A stretch of DNA of 64,000 bases from assembly GCA_035048485.1 (NCBI GenBank), contig CM068590.1, positions 17,686,274 through 17,750,273 on the forward strand, read 5' to 3'. The DNA comes from Pteria penguin. Its lineage: Eukaryota; Mollusca; Bivalvia; Pterioida; Pteriidae. A program made the translations under genes and the position numbers. Below, piece by piece: positions 1 through 11,859 of the stretch (position 1 is the first letter of the stretch; every line of letters begins with the position of its first letter). Under the pieces are notes generated by a model that saw only the letters and a list, made by a program, of their open reading frames with translations, was not told the origin of the DNA and did no database searches.

Positions 1-13
1 CTGTCATTTACAG

Positions 14-161
14 ATCTGCTCATCTGTCCTTCACCTGGTGGTCCTTCTAGAGGTCTCTGACCTTTCCTATATACAGCCAATATTTGATAAGAGGGCAGAC
101 ATCATTGCAGAACGTTTTGACAGATTTAGAACATTTCCAGGAGAAAGCCCCTCATCACATG
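14..161 (+). CDS. Unidentified gene A, internal exon (antepenultimate coding exon)
   Basis: An acceptor (tttacag) precedes this block and a GTAAG donor follows it. It is open in one frame for 49 codons plus one base. The peptide begins ICSSVLHLVV and continues LLEVSDLSYIQPIFDKRADI, with hydrophobic heptad spacing typical of helical-repeat proteins. It ends in phase 1, which fits the next exon exactly. I do not recognise the protein. The gene starts left of the window, so only its C-terminus is visible. A HEAT- or ARM-like fold is a guess from helix-like composition. Confidence 0.72.
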
Positions 162-641
162 GTAAGATTTCCTGATTATAGTTATTACCTATCATAAGAT
201 GTTGATTGTTATCCGTATATGAGAGCTTCTTCTGTAGTTAGTCACTATTGTATCATAGTTTTGAAGAGTAAAATGTGTGTGCATGCTTATGCTGGGATTA
301 TAGAAGGACAGTATAATCTGACCAAGATAACGAGAAACATGTTTGTATTCACCAAATCCAGTTTTACAGTACTGGAATGCTAAACATACAAATTATTGAT
401 ACGAACTTGAGGCATGAGAACCTGAGCTTTAAGAAGTCTTACAATCTGTCTTAATGACATACATGTTTCAATGAAAATAAACTTTAAATGATTTAGGGTC
501 CATTTCATTAAAAAAAAAAAACTTTCACTTAATCGTAAATTTGGGCATCATGTTAAATGTATCAGTTTGCAGAATTTTGTAATTTCTAAGTAAAACTTGT
601 GATGTGTAAGAGATTTTCAATATAAATTTTAGATATACATA

Positions 642-1012
642 TACAAATAGTAAGCTGGTGTGTAGTACACTGGATGAGGTGCTCATCTCGTGACTCGGAG
701 GCTGGGGTTCAACTCCTGCCATGGGTGCACCAATGTCCTGTCTTTTGGATGAGAGAAAAAGCGAGCCCAGTGGATGAGGTGCTCAGCTCATGATCAGGAG
801 GCCTTGGAGGTTCGACTCCCGCCATGAATGCACCGCAGACGAGACAGTAAAAACTGAGGTGCCATGTCACGGCATGTAAAAAAAGATCCCTCACTGCTTT
901 AGAAGGGTCTGTTGCAAAGGTATAAATTTCTTTGCAATGCATCAGACAGATGCTGTCACCAGATATGTGAAATAATCATGGAGTGACGTAATACATTAAT
1001 CAATCGATCATG
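642..1012 (+). mobile_element. tRNA-derived SINE, family 1, with duplicated head
   Basis: Two tRNA-like heads lie in tandem (about 652-760 and 768-840), each with a B-box-like motif (GGTTCRACTCC). The second continues into the family body (GAGACAGTAAAAACTGAGG, then GATCCCTCACTGCTTTAGA, then CATCAGACAGATGCTGTCACC) and a tail ending CAATCGATCA. The first unit stops after its GATGAGA box, so this looks like a dimer or one copy inserted into another. It sits in the first visible intron of gene A. Confidence 0.75.
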
Positions 1013-1048
1013 TATGAATAGTACATGCATATTTTGTTTATTTCATAG

Positions 1049-1159
1049 CATCTGAGATTGAAGCAGCAAATGAGAGAATCGTTGAGCTGATAACGTTTGA
1101 CTCCAGTTCATCACATAAGCCCATGCTTACAAGGATACAAGCAGTCTGTCTACTGGATG
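1049..1159 (+). CDS. Unidentified gene A, penultimate coding exon
   Basis: It is bounded by a tttcatag acceptor and a GTGAGT donor. Read in the phase set by the preceding exon it is open for 36 codons: A, then SEIEAANERIVELITFDSSS, then SHKPMLTRIQAVCLLD. The amphipathic pattern and low-complexity serine run suggest a helix, a short loop and another helix. It joins to the next exon through a split GAG codon. The 0.9 kb intron before it holds a dimeric SINE. Confidence 0.72.
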
Positions 1160-1486
1160 GTGAGTTATTCTTTCTATATTGAAACTTTAAAACGATATGT
1201 TGATGTATCAAAATATTTTTGATGATTTATTTTGTAAAATTTTATTGGATTTTAAGATAGGATATATGAAGAAAAATTTTATAAAAATCAGTTGTAAGCA
1301 GAAGAGGAGAAATCTAATAAAAGTAAATTTGTGAGAATATTTTTCAATTATTAAACACATTTCTAGGGTCAAGTCTTGTAAAACAATCTCAAATCTAGAT
1401 TTTAATGTAAATTAAACATTATAGATCTGAATATTATTCAATTTCTAGTGTAGCTCAATTGGTTATTATGATGCTTTCAATTTCAG

Positions 1487-1542
1487 AGCAACATCTAGAC
1501 AGGAAAACAGAAAAGTCGGCTTTCAAACAGACCTACGACTAG
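1487..1542 (+). CDS. Unidentified gene A, terminal coding exon with stop
   Basis: A tttcag acceptor is followed by an open stretch in the correct phase that ends at TAG (1540-1542). The predicted protein end is EQHLDRKTEKSAFKQTYD. Agreement of phase over three exons is the main reason to accept this gene. An ATTAAA at 1741 with T/GT-rich sequence after it is a possible polyadenylation signal, and an AATAAA lies at 3271. Confidence 0.68.
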
Positions 1543-2609
1543 TCTCCTTGATACAGCTTTATTCTATTTTAGCTATTACTTGACCTACACTGAATTATTT
1601 ATCTCATTGATTGACATGTGGGCATTGTCACACATTCCCTCCCTTTAGAGGTGATCTACATGAACTTGCTATTTGCTTCATGATATTGTGATGTTTCATG
1701 CTTTGCAATGAAAGATTCTTAAACTTATAGCTAGCTATTAATTAAATATATACAAATCTTGTGTTTTGCTTCTTGAATATTTAGTTGTACTCCATAATTC
1801 CTGCAGTCAAACCTGGTTCAGTCAGCCATCAAAAAGAAGGTGGAAAAGAGGCAACTTAAGGCAGGTGACCTCTTAATGCAAATGAATTTGGAAAAAAAAT
1901 GATAAATATCAGAGAATGGTGGTTGTTAAAGACAGATGGTTGCTTGGTACAGGTGGTCTTTAAAGCAGGTTTAACTTTAGTTGAAATTGCAATATGTGTT
2001 CAGGGCGAGTAGAATTATGCCATGTGATTGTAGATGGAAAGTTGTTCGTAGAATGGCCATGTGTTTTCAAAAAATGAAAAAATGTCTGAATGTCACAAAA
2101 ATTTAATACTTCATTAACTGAAAATTGATTTATCTGTGTCACAATATAAATTGATTAAACTGCAAATTTTTAAGCTTCTGGAATTAATGGCTTTGGGGCA
2201 AATAATTAGCTCTAACTTTAAGCAGTTACAAACAGAACTTAGTCTACTATGGTATACTTTGTAGTAAGACCTTTCCATTGGTACCAAAATGACCTAATGA
2301 CTTTTACCTTAAAATTTTGAAATGCATGTCTTTCTGGATATTGCTTTGATGGGGAACATCAGTGTTGTGTGAAGACATCTTGCTTCCTTACATAATTACT
2401 GATTACTACCCTTTGAAACAAAAATGTTATGTCAGCCGAATTTTAAATTATTTAATCAATTTGGCATTAGTTCAACATTATTTTCAAGATTTCTTTTCTC
2501 GCTTGTATATCAAGGCAGTACTAACAGGGCATGGTTCAGTTTTGACCCGTCATGGAGCTCATTCAGTTGCCTACAAGTAATATTTTATGTCGAGTGAATT
2601 TTTTTTATA

Positions 2610-3110
2610 GGCTGGCATTGCTAAAAAGCTAAGGTGCTTGGCTTATGACTGATAGGTCTGGGGTTCAAGTGCATCAATGGCTGAAGTCTCATGTCACGCT
2701 AGATGGGTCTGTTGCAGAGATCTTATTTCTGTGTTGTGTTTCAAACAGATACTGTCATCATGTACCTGAAATGATTGATTGATTTTTGTTTTACATCACT
2801 CCACGATTATATTAGGTATATGGTGACAGCCACCTAATTTGACCTTAGTATGATGCTAAACAAGAATTGTCTGGAGAATGGCTTCATAATACTACAAAAT
2901 GGACACATCTATAGCAGTGATTGAGTTTTGTTTTACGTCACTCTTTGCAACAATCTCGGTCGAAGTCATGAGGTATCTTTTATGTGCCATGCCTACTGTT
3001 AAACAAGACCTCAGTCTTATCTGAAAGACGACACCAGTGTGCCCACAGTCGAACCTGGGGCCTTTTGGTCGTGAGTGGAGCATCTCATCCACTAAGCCAC
3101 ACTGACTTTC
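2610..3110. mobile_element. Two family 1 SINEs, plus then minus, tail to tail
   Basis: At 2610-2775 a diverged plus-strand copy runs from head (GGTGCTTGGCTTATGACTG) to tail (ACTGTCATCATGTACCTGAA). From about 2782 to 3108 minus-strand material follows: tail GATTGATTGATTTTTGTTTT, then a second truncated tail near 2925, then the CATCC-GAAAGAC-like box and a tRNA-like head near 3050-3105 with the B box in reverse (GTCGAACCTGGGG). Divergence indicates old insertions. Confidence 0.65.
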
Positions 3111-6100
3111 CCTAATGGCGAAAGATCTATTACAAACCTATGTATACCACGACATGGGGCCTTGGTTTTTCCTGTGGAAAACAGCAAATAAATCGCCTTG
3201 CAAGATTTTGTACTAATTGTTGGACTCTGCTGAAAGTACATATAATAGAAGTTTACCTTTACAAAGGATGAATAAAGTCCAACTTAATAAGGGGAGTTGT
3301 CTGCTCTTGTTTATTAAGGTAGTACCGTAACTGGGAAAGGAGTGGTATTTAAGTTGAGCAATGACTTTTCATTCAATTTATTTTCTCATTTGTATGGACA
3401 ATTGACCATGCTCAGTTCAGTAGCAGTAAACTTTATACACCTCACCGTGATATGCAGAAGGTAATCAAGGGCAGACAACTCACTTTGGTGAAATGTCCTA
3501 TACAGGTACAATGGCAGACAAATCACATTACTAAAAACAAACAAAATCCCTGATTATGCTCTCCACAAGTTTATTCAATGCATGCAATTTGATCATGAAA
3601 TCGAAAACAGACTGGCAACAAGGAAAACAAAATTTCTATTATTATGTGCAAAAATTAATAACCACATACCCGATGGTGCCTTGTTAAGTGATCAACACCA
3701 GAGACACTGTATGGGAAATAGAATTAGGTATCTATGTACAGTAAGAATTTACATCATTAATACCAGTACATTATTTTGTCATCAAACAAGAAAATATTTA
3801 TAGATTTAAGAACTATCACAAAAATAATAAAATATGCACTTTGTTCAACAAATTAATGTAAAAGGATTAACATACATTTGAAATTTAACATTAAGCAGTA
3901 TATGATAATTTATTGTACACGTCGTAGATAAAACCAATAAAAAGGCTAAATTTGTTTATATTAAGAAATCTGGAATCCATATTGCAGTGTCTCATAATTA
4001 CAAAATTATAATATTTTTACGTATCGTATACAGATTTATACATGTATATATCTATGATAAACTTATCATAAACAGAAAAAGAAATACGATTCTCTACAAT
4101 ACTCTTTCACAATAAAGTCTAGTCCACCACATCAATTTAAAATGTACTACAATTTACATCTCTGTTGGAGACTAAATGTAAATTCTTCAGTTCAAATTAT
4201 GTAGTGTACATAAAACACTGAAGTGTGAATACGAAATTAATATTCAGGAATCGGTGTATTTCGGTGATATTGGAGGCACATATAGCATTATCCAGGTACA
4301 GTGAGGTATGAATATCAAGGTATGAAGGTGTTACAAAACATGCATCAATGATCATTCAGTTACAAGTCAGAGATTCTGTAAACAAAACATAATCATGAAA
4401 TCAAATGCCCTAAAAATAAAATTTGACTAGCAACAGAACTATATCATTATACCAATACATAGGGTCACTGGAAATTGTCAGTATTTGTAAGGGCAGATAA
4501 CGATACCGAGTCGATAATGAGGGACCTTTTCAGAAAATTGCAACTTTGTATTTAAACGTGTAAGAAATGCATGATTAAGTTGACAGAACATTCATTAATT
4601 TGGATGACGATTACAATATATTATATACATCTTAATCATAATATATAACATTGTATGTTACAAACTGATTTAAAAATATAATGATTTACAATTCAGTTGA
4701 ATAAATAAACGATGCTTATGTCCAAATGATCATGGGTATACTTCTCAAATCTAAAATTCTCCACTGGTGGTGTTACCATGCATGATGAAACTATTGAAAC
4801 ATGCCCAAGAATTCTAATGCATGGTCGAAGGAAACAAATTACATAATTCATAAAAATCATCCACTTTCATAACAAAGAATAAGACAGAAACTGGCATTTT
4901 TCATGTATACTTCAACATTCATTACCACGACAACACATACAAACTTACACTGCACATTTTAAGCTCAAATAGATACGGAATCTATAATAAGAGGTGTAAT
5001 ATGCATAAAAAGGATGGTCTAACCTGCTTTAATGGTCATCATTATGTACAACAACATTTCCTATATTTGAAAATAATCCATCTAAATTTGGCCTAAAAGT
5101 CCCTTTTACTATCATTTCTTTTCCAATACATGTTCGCAACTTTTGCTGCGACAAGATTGTTCCTTATCACATCAAAATCGTAGTGATGCAGGTTTACGGA
5201 TGGACTTTCCTTCTCTTCCTACTTTCCCACAAGTTTCTTAAAGCAGTGACCACAGGCTTGACTATTCCTTGTAAATTGATAGAACTTTATCTTTTAATAC
5301 TTTCTTTACGATATTGACTATTATTTATTCTTAAATGATATATAATCTACAAAAAATCAATTTTTTTCTAGGATAAAACTTGAAAGGTACATGGTAAATT
5401 TTATCATATTCTCAGTATCTATATAATATCGAATTACCGTACAATAATTTTACAATATGTCTCTTGAACAATAAACATTATTAAATCCATGTACATATTT
5501 TGGTAATAAGATTTTCTTGCATTTCTATCCAATTCATAAATTGTTTCGACAACTAAGCCGTCATTTGAAATGATGATATGGAGAAGATAGCTAAGTATAA
5601 GGTACGTTATAGGCAATGAAGCTTTACAATTTAAACCCGTTTGGATTTCCGAACTTGTGTTTTTACAACACTCATAGAAATAATGCTGACAATCGCAGAC
5701 AAGGTACAAAGAGGAACAAATTTAAACACTTTCAGTTTCGGATCCACTAGTTGAACTTCTTAGCTTTGTACCTAATTTCATTACATCATACATTCATCCT
5801 TACTGAAAAACGGAAGTATTTGGTTTGGCTTTTCAATTCTTTTTTCAAATATTTTCCATCAATTTAAAAAACAATATATGGCACACAGCTTTATGAAGCT
5901 ATCACAATAGGTAGTGCTATCTGACTATTATTGGGAAACCATTTTTCAAACACATCTAATGGGTAACTGAATCTCAATGCTTTTCTTAAAAACTTGAGTG
6001 CTTATATGCAGGAATATCATTACAGTAATGGCACATTTAGGTCATTCTACAAAGTGTAAAGGAACTGGGGTTCTTACACATGCTTGAACAGTATGGGTAC

Positions 6101-6350
6101 CCCTTACATGTACCCTTTATATTGATTCTTCTCTATAATGGACTCTGTAATTATTTCCATAATGTAAAATACAGAGGTCAAAAGGAAATCTTTTATTTTA
6201 TCACATTTTTGTCTTGACAGAACTCTGACAAAGTCAATATGAGATTTTGTCAGCTTTACCATTTGGAATGGTACTTTTCACATTGTCCCTAGTATTACGG
6301 ATGTATCTTGAACAAGACCTCGGGGCCAAAGATGATCAAGTCTGTCAGTT
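3111..6350. other. AT-rich noncoding stretch between convergent genes
   Basis: I see no coding exon on either strand. Short open frames here have no acceptor or donor and no codon-like composition. The region may include the long 3' untranslated part of gene B (minus) or of gene A (plus); scattered AATAAA and TTTATT motifs are too common in AT-rich DNA to decide. Confidence 0.5.
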
Positions 6351-6359
6351 TCATGTTTT

Positions 6360-6600
6360 ATGTCAAGTAAAGATTATTTCATTTTAGACAATTATACAGC
6401 TCTGACATCTCTCTGATGCATTGTGCAGAAACCTAGAACTGAGCGCTGACCAACCCAAAGCAGTCAGTGCTGGTAATATACTATGTGGCAATGTCTACCA
6501 CTTCAAAGTTTCATCCGAAAGTCGGATGAGTAACTAGTTAGACTTGAACCATGGACCTTTCAGCCATGAGCCAAACATAATACCTCAGAGTTATCTTGCT
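6360..6600 (-). mobile_element. Diverged family 1 SINE relic
   Basis: The family motifs appear in reverse order: a CTGATGCATTG tail-side box near 6413, CATCCGAAAGTCGGATGAG near 6510, and a tRNA-like head (GACTTGAACCATGGACC) near 6542-6560. It is heavily mutated and no tail or target duplication can be seen. Confidence 0.5.
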
Positions 6601-7559
6601 TGAAAGTTATCAGCCATTTTATAAAATATATAAAATAGGCTATAGACATCTCTGGTTAAAAAAACCTTGACACAGTTCTATATTTTCAAAGCAACCTGAG
6701 GATGAGTCCTAATACTTCTATCATATTTGATAACAATTACATACATGTATATTGCTTAAGAAGTGTGTCAAGGTGTTTAAAAATGTGTCAAGGTCATTTG
6801 GCGGAAAAAGTGTCAAGGTGACAGACAATCTTGCAGTCATAAGAGAGTGCATCCTAAATGGAAGGGAAAGGGGGAGGGGCTTACTATTTTAGTCAACAGG
6901 AGTAGTCTCACAATTAATGATAAAAGATGCCTCAGAAATAGAAAGGCCTAAATAATTAAAGGGAAAGGTCTTCCAGTATTAATGAAATGTAGAAGGGGTG
7001 TTCAGATCAATAAAGCAGGGTGTTCATCATCATTCCAGGTTTCAAGATATAAAATATCAAGCACTTCATTCACTATCTACTTTCATAACATATAAAAAAA
7101 ATCTAATAACAAGGGATAAAACTATGAGAAGAAAAACAAGTTGTGACTGATGTGAACAAACAATACAATGCTGTCATATAGTTAACAATAATAACAATAA
7201 TCACAGCATTCAGTGTCTATGCATAGGGGTAGCTTTTATGCTCCTGTCTGCCGTTTGTGAACTGCACATCCATATAAGTGTTGTATGTATCTACACGAGA
7301 GACTGAGAGATTCTGAATTCAGATATAGGGCTTCATAATATGAAAACATGAGTGTGAATAAGTTGTCTGGGTGTGGAACAAAACTGCATGTGTGTAAAAT
7401 GTTGATGAACATGTGTGAAATATCACTGCACATGTGCGAAATTTTAATCCACTTGTGTAAAATGTCACTCCACATGGTAGTCAGTTCAAGTATGAGTACG
7501 TCAGAATAAGTAGTATAAAATCTCAATGCACAAAGGAAAATTCAGTGAAATGATCTTGG

Positions 7560-7892
7560 TGCAATACAAATGATCCCTTAGTACAAAAGTGACTTATGAG
7601 ATGATCCCTTAGTACAAGTGTGATTTATGAGATGACCCCTCAGTGTATGTGTAATTTATGAGATGATCCCTCAGTGCATGTGTAATTTATGAGATGATCC
7701 CTCAGTGCAAGTGTGATTTATGAGATGATCCCTCAGTGCAAGTGTGATTTATGAGATGATCCCTCAGTGCAAGTGTGATTTGTGAGATGATCCCTCAGTG
7801 CAAGTGTAATTTATGAGATGATCCCTCAGTGCAAGTGTGATTTGTGAGATGATCCCTCAGTGCACATGTGATTTATGAGATGATCCCTCAAT
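7560..7892. repeat. 31-bp minisatellite, about ten copies
   Basis: The unit GATGATCCCTCAGTGCAAG followed by TGTGATTTATGA repeats with a 31-base period. The central copies are near identical and the first two, at 7570 and 7605, are more diverged (CTTAGTACAA). It lies beyond the stop of HIP1, in its 3' flank or 3' untranslated region. No exon or splice motif is seen in the unit. Confidence 0.85.
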
Positions 7893-10260
7893 GACAATAG
7901 TATGTGCAATGATACATATCATATATATATATGAGTATGAAATAATGAGAAATGTTCAGCACTTCCAGTCTTCTAGGCAGGAAATTAAATTTTAAGTATT
8001 TTCATAATAACTTTCATACCTATACTTTGATATATAATGGAAAATATTACTTTAATGAATTCCAAAATTTTTACCCAAAGTCATCATCGACTATTTTACA
8101 TCTACTTCAAATTATACTTAAATTTATACAAAATATATAAGTCATTTCAATCATATTCCTAAATAATGAAAAAAGTTGCCAAAATATTTCAAAGCAAAAA
8201 ATATAAAACTAAACCATCATTAAAATGATTTGGATGTAATTAAATTCCTAAAATTAATGTCAAACTGAAATAAAAACCCTATACAAAAAGCAACATTCCT
8301 TACACCATGTCAAAGACTAAATTCAGCTTTTCATTACATATAAATTTACTTTTTTTCAGGAAATTACATTAAACTAGTACTAGGAGATATTTTGTCCATA
8401 CAATTTATGTTAAAACCATATCATGCAAACAATACATTACAAAAATCAATGTAACAAAAAAAGATAAATATCAAAGTCTGGGATGAGTAAGGTCCATTAG
8501 AATAAATAACACATATAGGTTACTTAAACCCTGAATCTTCTTCTTGACCACCTAAGCACCATCACAATAAATAAAGAAGCATTTGTTTTGCCAAAACAAG
8601 CCCATTTTTCTACTTTGTAAGACATCTATATTCAAAATTACATAAGTAACTTGGTCATAAGCACTACAACAATGGCACCAAATCAGTGACTAACAGTGGT
8701 GTATATGAATATATGAAGTTTCTGTTCGGTCTGTCTACAGCACCTCTAGTTTGTTCCTCTAGATGTGGTCCAGAGAAGGAGATAAATTAGAAGGAGTTGT
8801 CTCTCTTTATTACTTCTTCTGTAAAGAAAAATAGCAGTATATATGACAGGTTTGTGAACTTAGATACAACTTAATTACAAATGTATAAAAATACATATTC
8901 AAATAGTTTTCCAAATAATATACAACTACATACAATCGTGATGTTATTTCAACAAACTTGTCTCTCACATCAAAAGTGACCTTTATTTGGAGGCGACCAT
9001 TATACAAAGGTCTATTTAAAAAAAAAGGGAAATTCAAAAAACAACCTTTAAAAGTACATAATCTTTTTAGAGAGGTTTCCAGTACAGCAGACATCACTAT
9101 AAATGAAGTCATTTGTTCATACAATTACCATGGCAACCTCTCATCCTCGGATTAACATACTTTGTTTAAACAGATCATGTATATGTCATTTTCATTACTA
9201 GTACTCCCTACCATACAATTTCTCAAACTACAGAAATAACACAACAGAGTTTATACATGTATTTGTTTGTTTCATTTTCTTTTGCTTAATATCAGATTAA
9301 GTTTATTTCATCAACACAATGGTATACTGAAAATCAAAGTAACCAAAGAACACCAGTGAAATTTGGCAGGTATTCTTCACATTGGTCCCACATAGGATTG
9401 AAACCAAAGCTTTGGAGGTCTGAGAGAATACAGTGAGAACCTCCACAACTCCAAAGACTTGTCTACATTTCTGAATAAAATTTGAAAATTAGAGCTGTCC
9501 TAAAGGGAAAATTACCCCCGTACCAACCCCGCAGCAACATAAATTATGTTAAAACATGCAATAATTCATCCCAAGATAAGTGAAATGGATGTCCCAGTTG
9601 TACATTTCGAGAAACTTTGTTAAACTTCTTGTCCAGACAGACAAGGTGATCCCTATATACCCCCCTAAACTTCATTTGCTGAAATAATTATGTACTGAGT
9701 CTAATGGATAATTGTTACCAGCTGATTATCAATCATTCATTTACTATTAATCATCAATTACTGGTAAGCTATAAGTAAGCAATTTGCATCATTCCCATGA
9801 ACTTATTACCCAAAGTTTCAAAACTTATATCAAACGTAAATTTGAAAATTTCATACATAAGCATGCATATTGTATGAAAAAGCAAACAGAATCTAAAATC
9901 ATATCAAACTCCTTTAAAGCTTTCAAATACATAATCAACAATTCTGATAACTTGCTCTCAAAAGTAATCATTGTAAATCTTTTAAAATATTTCTAATTCT
10001 TCGACACATTACAATGTTATTTACTGCATTCAACTAAACTGAAAATAATTTCTTGAATGTTAATATGATACACTCAAATTTACACCATTTCAAGAAATAT
10101 TCATTATAAAGTTCACAGAAAACTAATGACCATTTAGTACATTTTCAGCATCCGTATAAACTCACAACACAGTCAACCTCTTACAATGCCAAACAAATCA
10201 TTTCAGAGTCACATATTTTTAAATTAGTCCTTGTTCTTTTAAATTTCTATAAACAATATG
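7893..10260. other. AT-rich noncoding stretch
   Basis: No exon with splice sites is visible. Short frames such as 7952-8140 and 8810-9124 are AT-biased and look like chance. Part of this may be transcribed as HIP1 3' untranslated sequence, which cannot be shown from sequence alone. Confidence 0.45.
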
Positions 10261-10270
10261 TTCAGAAATG

Positions 10271-10302
<32 letters not shown>

Positions 10303-10303
10303 T
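10271..10303. repeat. (TA)n microsatellite
   Basis: An uninterrupted alternating TA tract after a short TATATACA lead. Simple sequence only. Confidence 0.9.
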
Positions 10304-10466
10304 CTAACTCAGACATCTAATATAAATGTCTTTTGAATATCATTATATCAAAATTTCATATGTACAAAGCAAACATTAACACTGGGTGCTAACTGATGCA
10401 TTCTCAGCTATCAAATTCAATAGTCATGCTGTCAGATGCAGCTTACCCCAAGGAGATCACAATCAT

Positions 10467-10505
10467 CTACATAAAGGGAGCGAACTCCCACGGTGGAGAC
10501 AATAC
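10467..10505 (-). CDS. HIP1: Possible alternative terminal exon of HIP1 (weak)
   Basis: On the minus strand a fair acceptor (tgactgtag) precedes a less AT-rich block. In phase 0, the phase left by a GAG|GTAGGT donor inside exon 32, it reads VLSPPWEFAPFM then TAG. It is short, so chance is possible. HIP1 family members do differ at their extreme C-termini. Confidence 0.22.
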   Translation of the reverse strand, partial: VLSPPWEFAPFM

Positions 10506-10854
10506 CTACAGTCATATTAAACAGGATTTAAGAAAATATGCACAAACATTGCTAATTTTAAATACTTTCTCGATGAGATATTTTTCAACTGTATAGATCA
10601 ATTTTGTTATCTTTACCATAATCAAGTTGAGATTCCATTGTTGCGTATTATGCAAAAGCAGATAAAATAAATCATTGTGCATTAATAATTCTTAAAATCA
10701 TGATAAATAGATGGATATTTTATTACAGTGTCACTCTTCTAGATAACATATACAGACTTGCCAACCTTCAGAATCTAAAAAACGGAAGGTTATGCTGAGC
10801 AAAGAGAGGCTGCAAAGTTTTTGGTCCTTTTTTTGTCGAGAAACTGGCATGTAT

Positions 10855-10855
10855 A

Positions 10856-10894
<39 letters not shown>
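10855..10894. repeat. (TA)n microsatellite
   Basis: An alternating AT tract of about 40 bases flanked by GTATATGCAT and ATGCTTCTTA. Simple sequence. Confidence 0.9.
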
Positions 10895-10896
<2 letters not shown>

Positions 10897-11509
10897 TTCT
10901 TATGAAACCACACCACGCAGTAAATGGGTCTTAAAAACGCTTGACAACAGGTAAATTCAGTCTTTCATTGCAAACACACAAATAATCAAGATTGACGGTA
11001 ATATTAACATATGCACAGAAACGAAAATGGTAAAAAAAAGAAAAAATACCCCAAAATGTAAAGAATATAATTAAAAACGTACAGGTGGAAGTACAGGGTT
11101 AAAAACTGAGAGATTACGATAAAAACGGGAGGATTGACAAGTCTGCATATATAAGGTATATTAATATTAAACATAAACATACCACTTCATTTTATACAAA
11201 TCTCTCTTGAAGAATTCACATTCTGTCAATATTGACCTTCCAATCATATATCATTAACATTACAGATTATTTTGCATAATGATTTAGTAAGAATGTTGAT
11301 TTAGTCAAAATTAATCCTCCAACTACAAAGCTCTGAAGATGGTTCCTTTACAATCAAGGTAAAAATAAGAATAAAATTCTGTCCAAGCATTTTGAGCATT
11401 ACTCACTTGTAAAAGAAAAAAAAGAACAAAAATTGTGGTCTTATACTGAACTTATATGAGGTGAGTAAAGGTGTAGGAAGAGGACTCTGACTGAAACGCC
11501 AGAAATAAA

Positions 11510-11665
11510 TTCTAATATACATTGGTCATTTTAATAAATATCTTGCACACTGGCCTTGTAGTCAATGAACATTGGTCATTTTAACAAATATCTTGCACAC
11601 TGGCCTTGTAGTTAATAAACATTGGCCATTTTAAAAGATATCTTGCACACAGGGCTTGTACTTTA
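11510..11665. repeat. Tandem repeat of about 63 bp, two to three copies
   Basis: The unit contains ACATTGGTCATTTTAAYAAA, TATCTTGCACACTGGCCTTG and TAGTYAATRA. Copies begin near 11519, 11570 and 11620, with the last copy diverging into CAGGGCTTGTA. It lies in the 3' flank of HIP1. Confidence 0.75.
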
Positions 11666-11859
11666 AGAAGTGTTCAAACGATGATCAATCTGAACCAAAG
11701 GCATCATATATGTTACTATTCTATACAGGAATTGTTCATACACAGTTCCAAGTTTGGGATGAAATAGCCACTTTGCTTCAGAGGAGAAACAATATAGGTG
11801 TGAGGATTTTTAATGTGCCATATGTAGGAAACTACCATGGATTATTTTGAAGGGTGTTC

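Noticed and set aside
7560..7892. Possible CRISPR array because of 31-bp periodicity
   Set aside because: There are no spacers between units and the setting is eukaryotic.
10396..10596. 66-codon plus-strand frame
   Set aside because: No start context, splice sites or domain; the minus-strand reading of the same patch is a slightly better, still weak, candidate exon.
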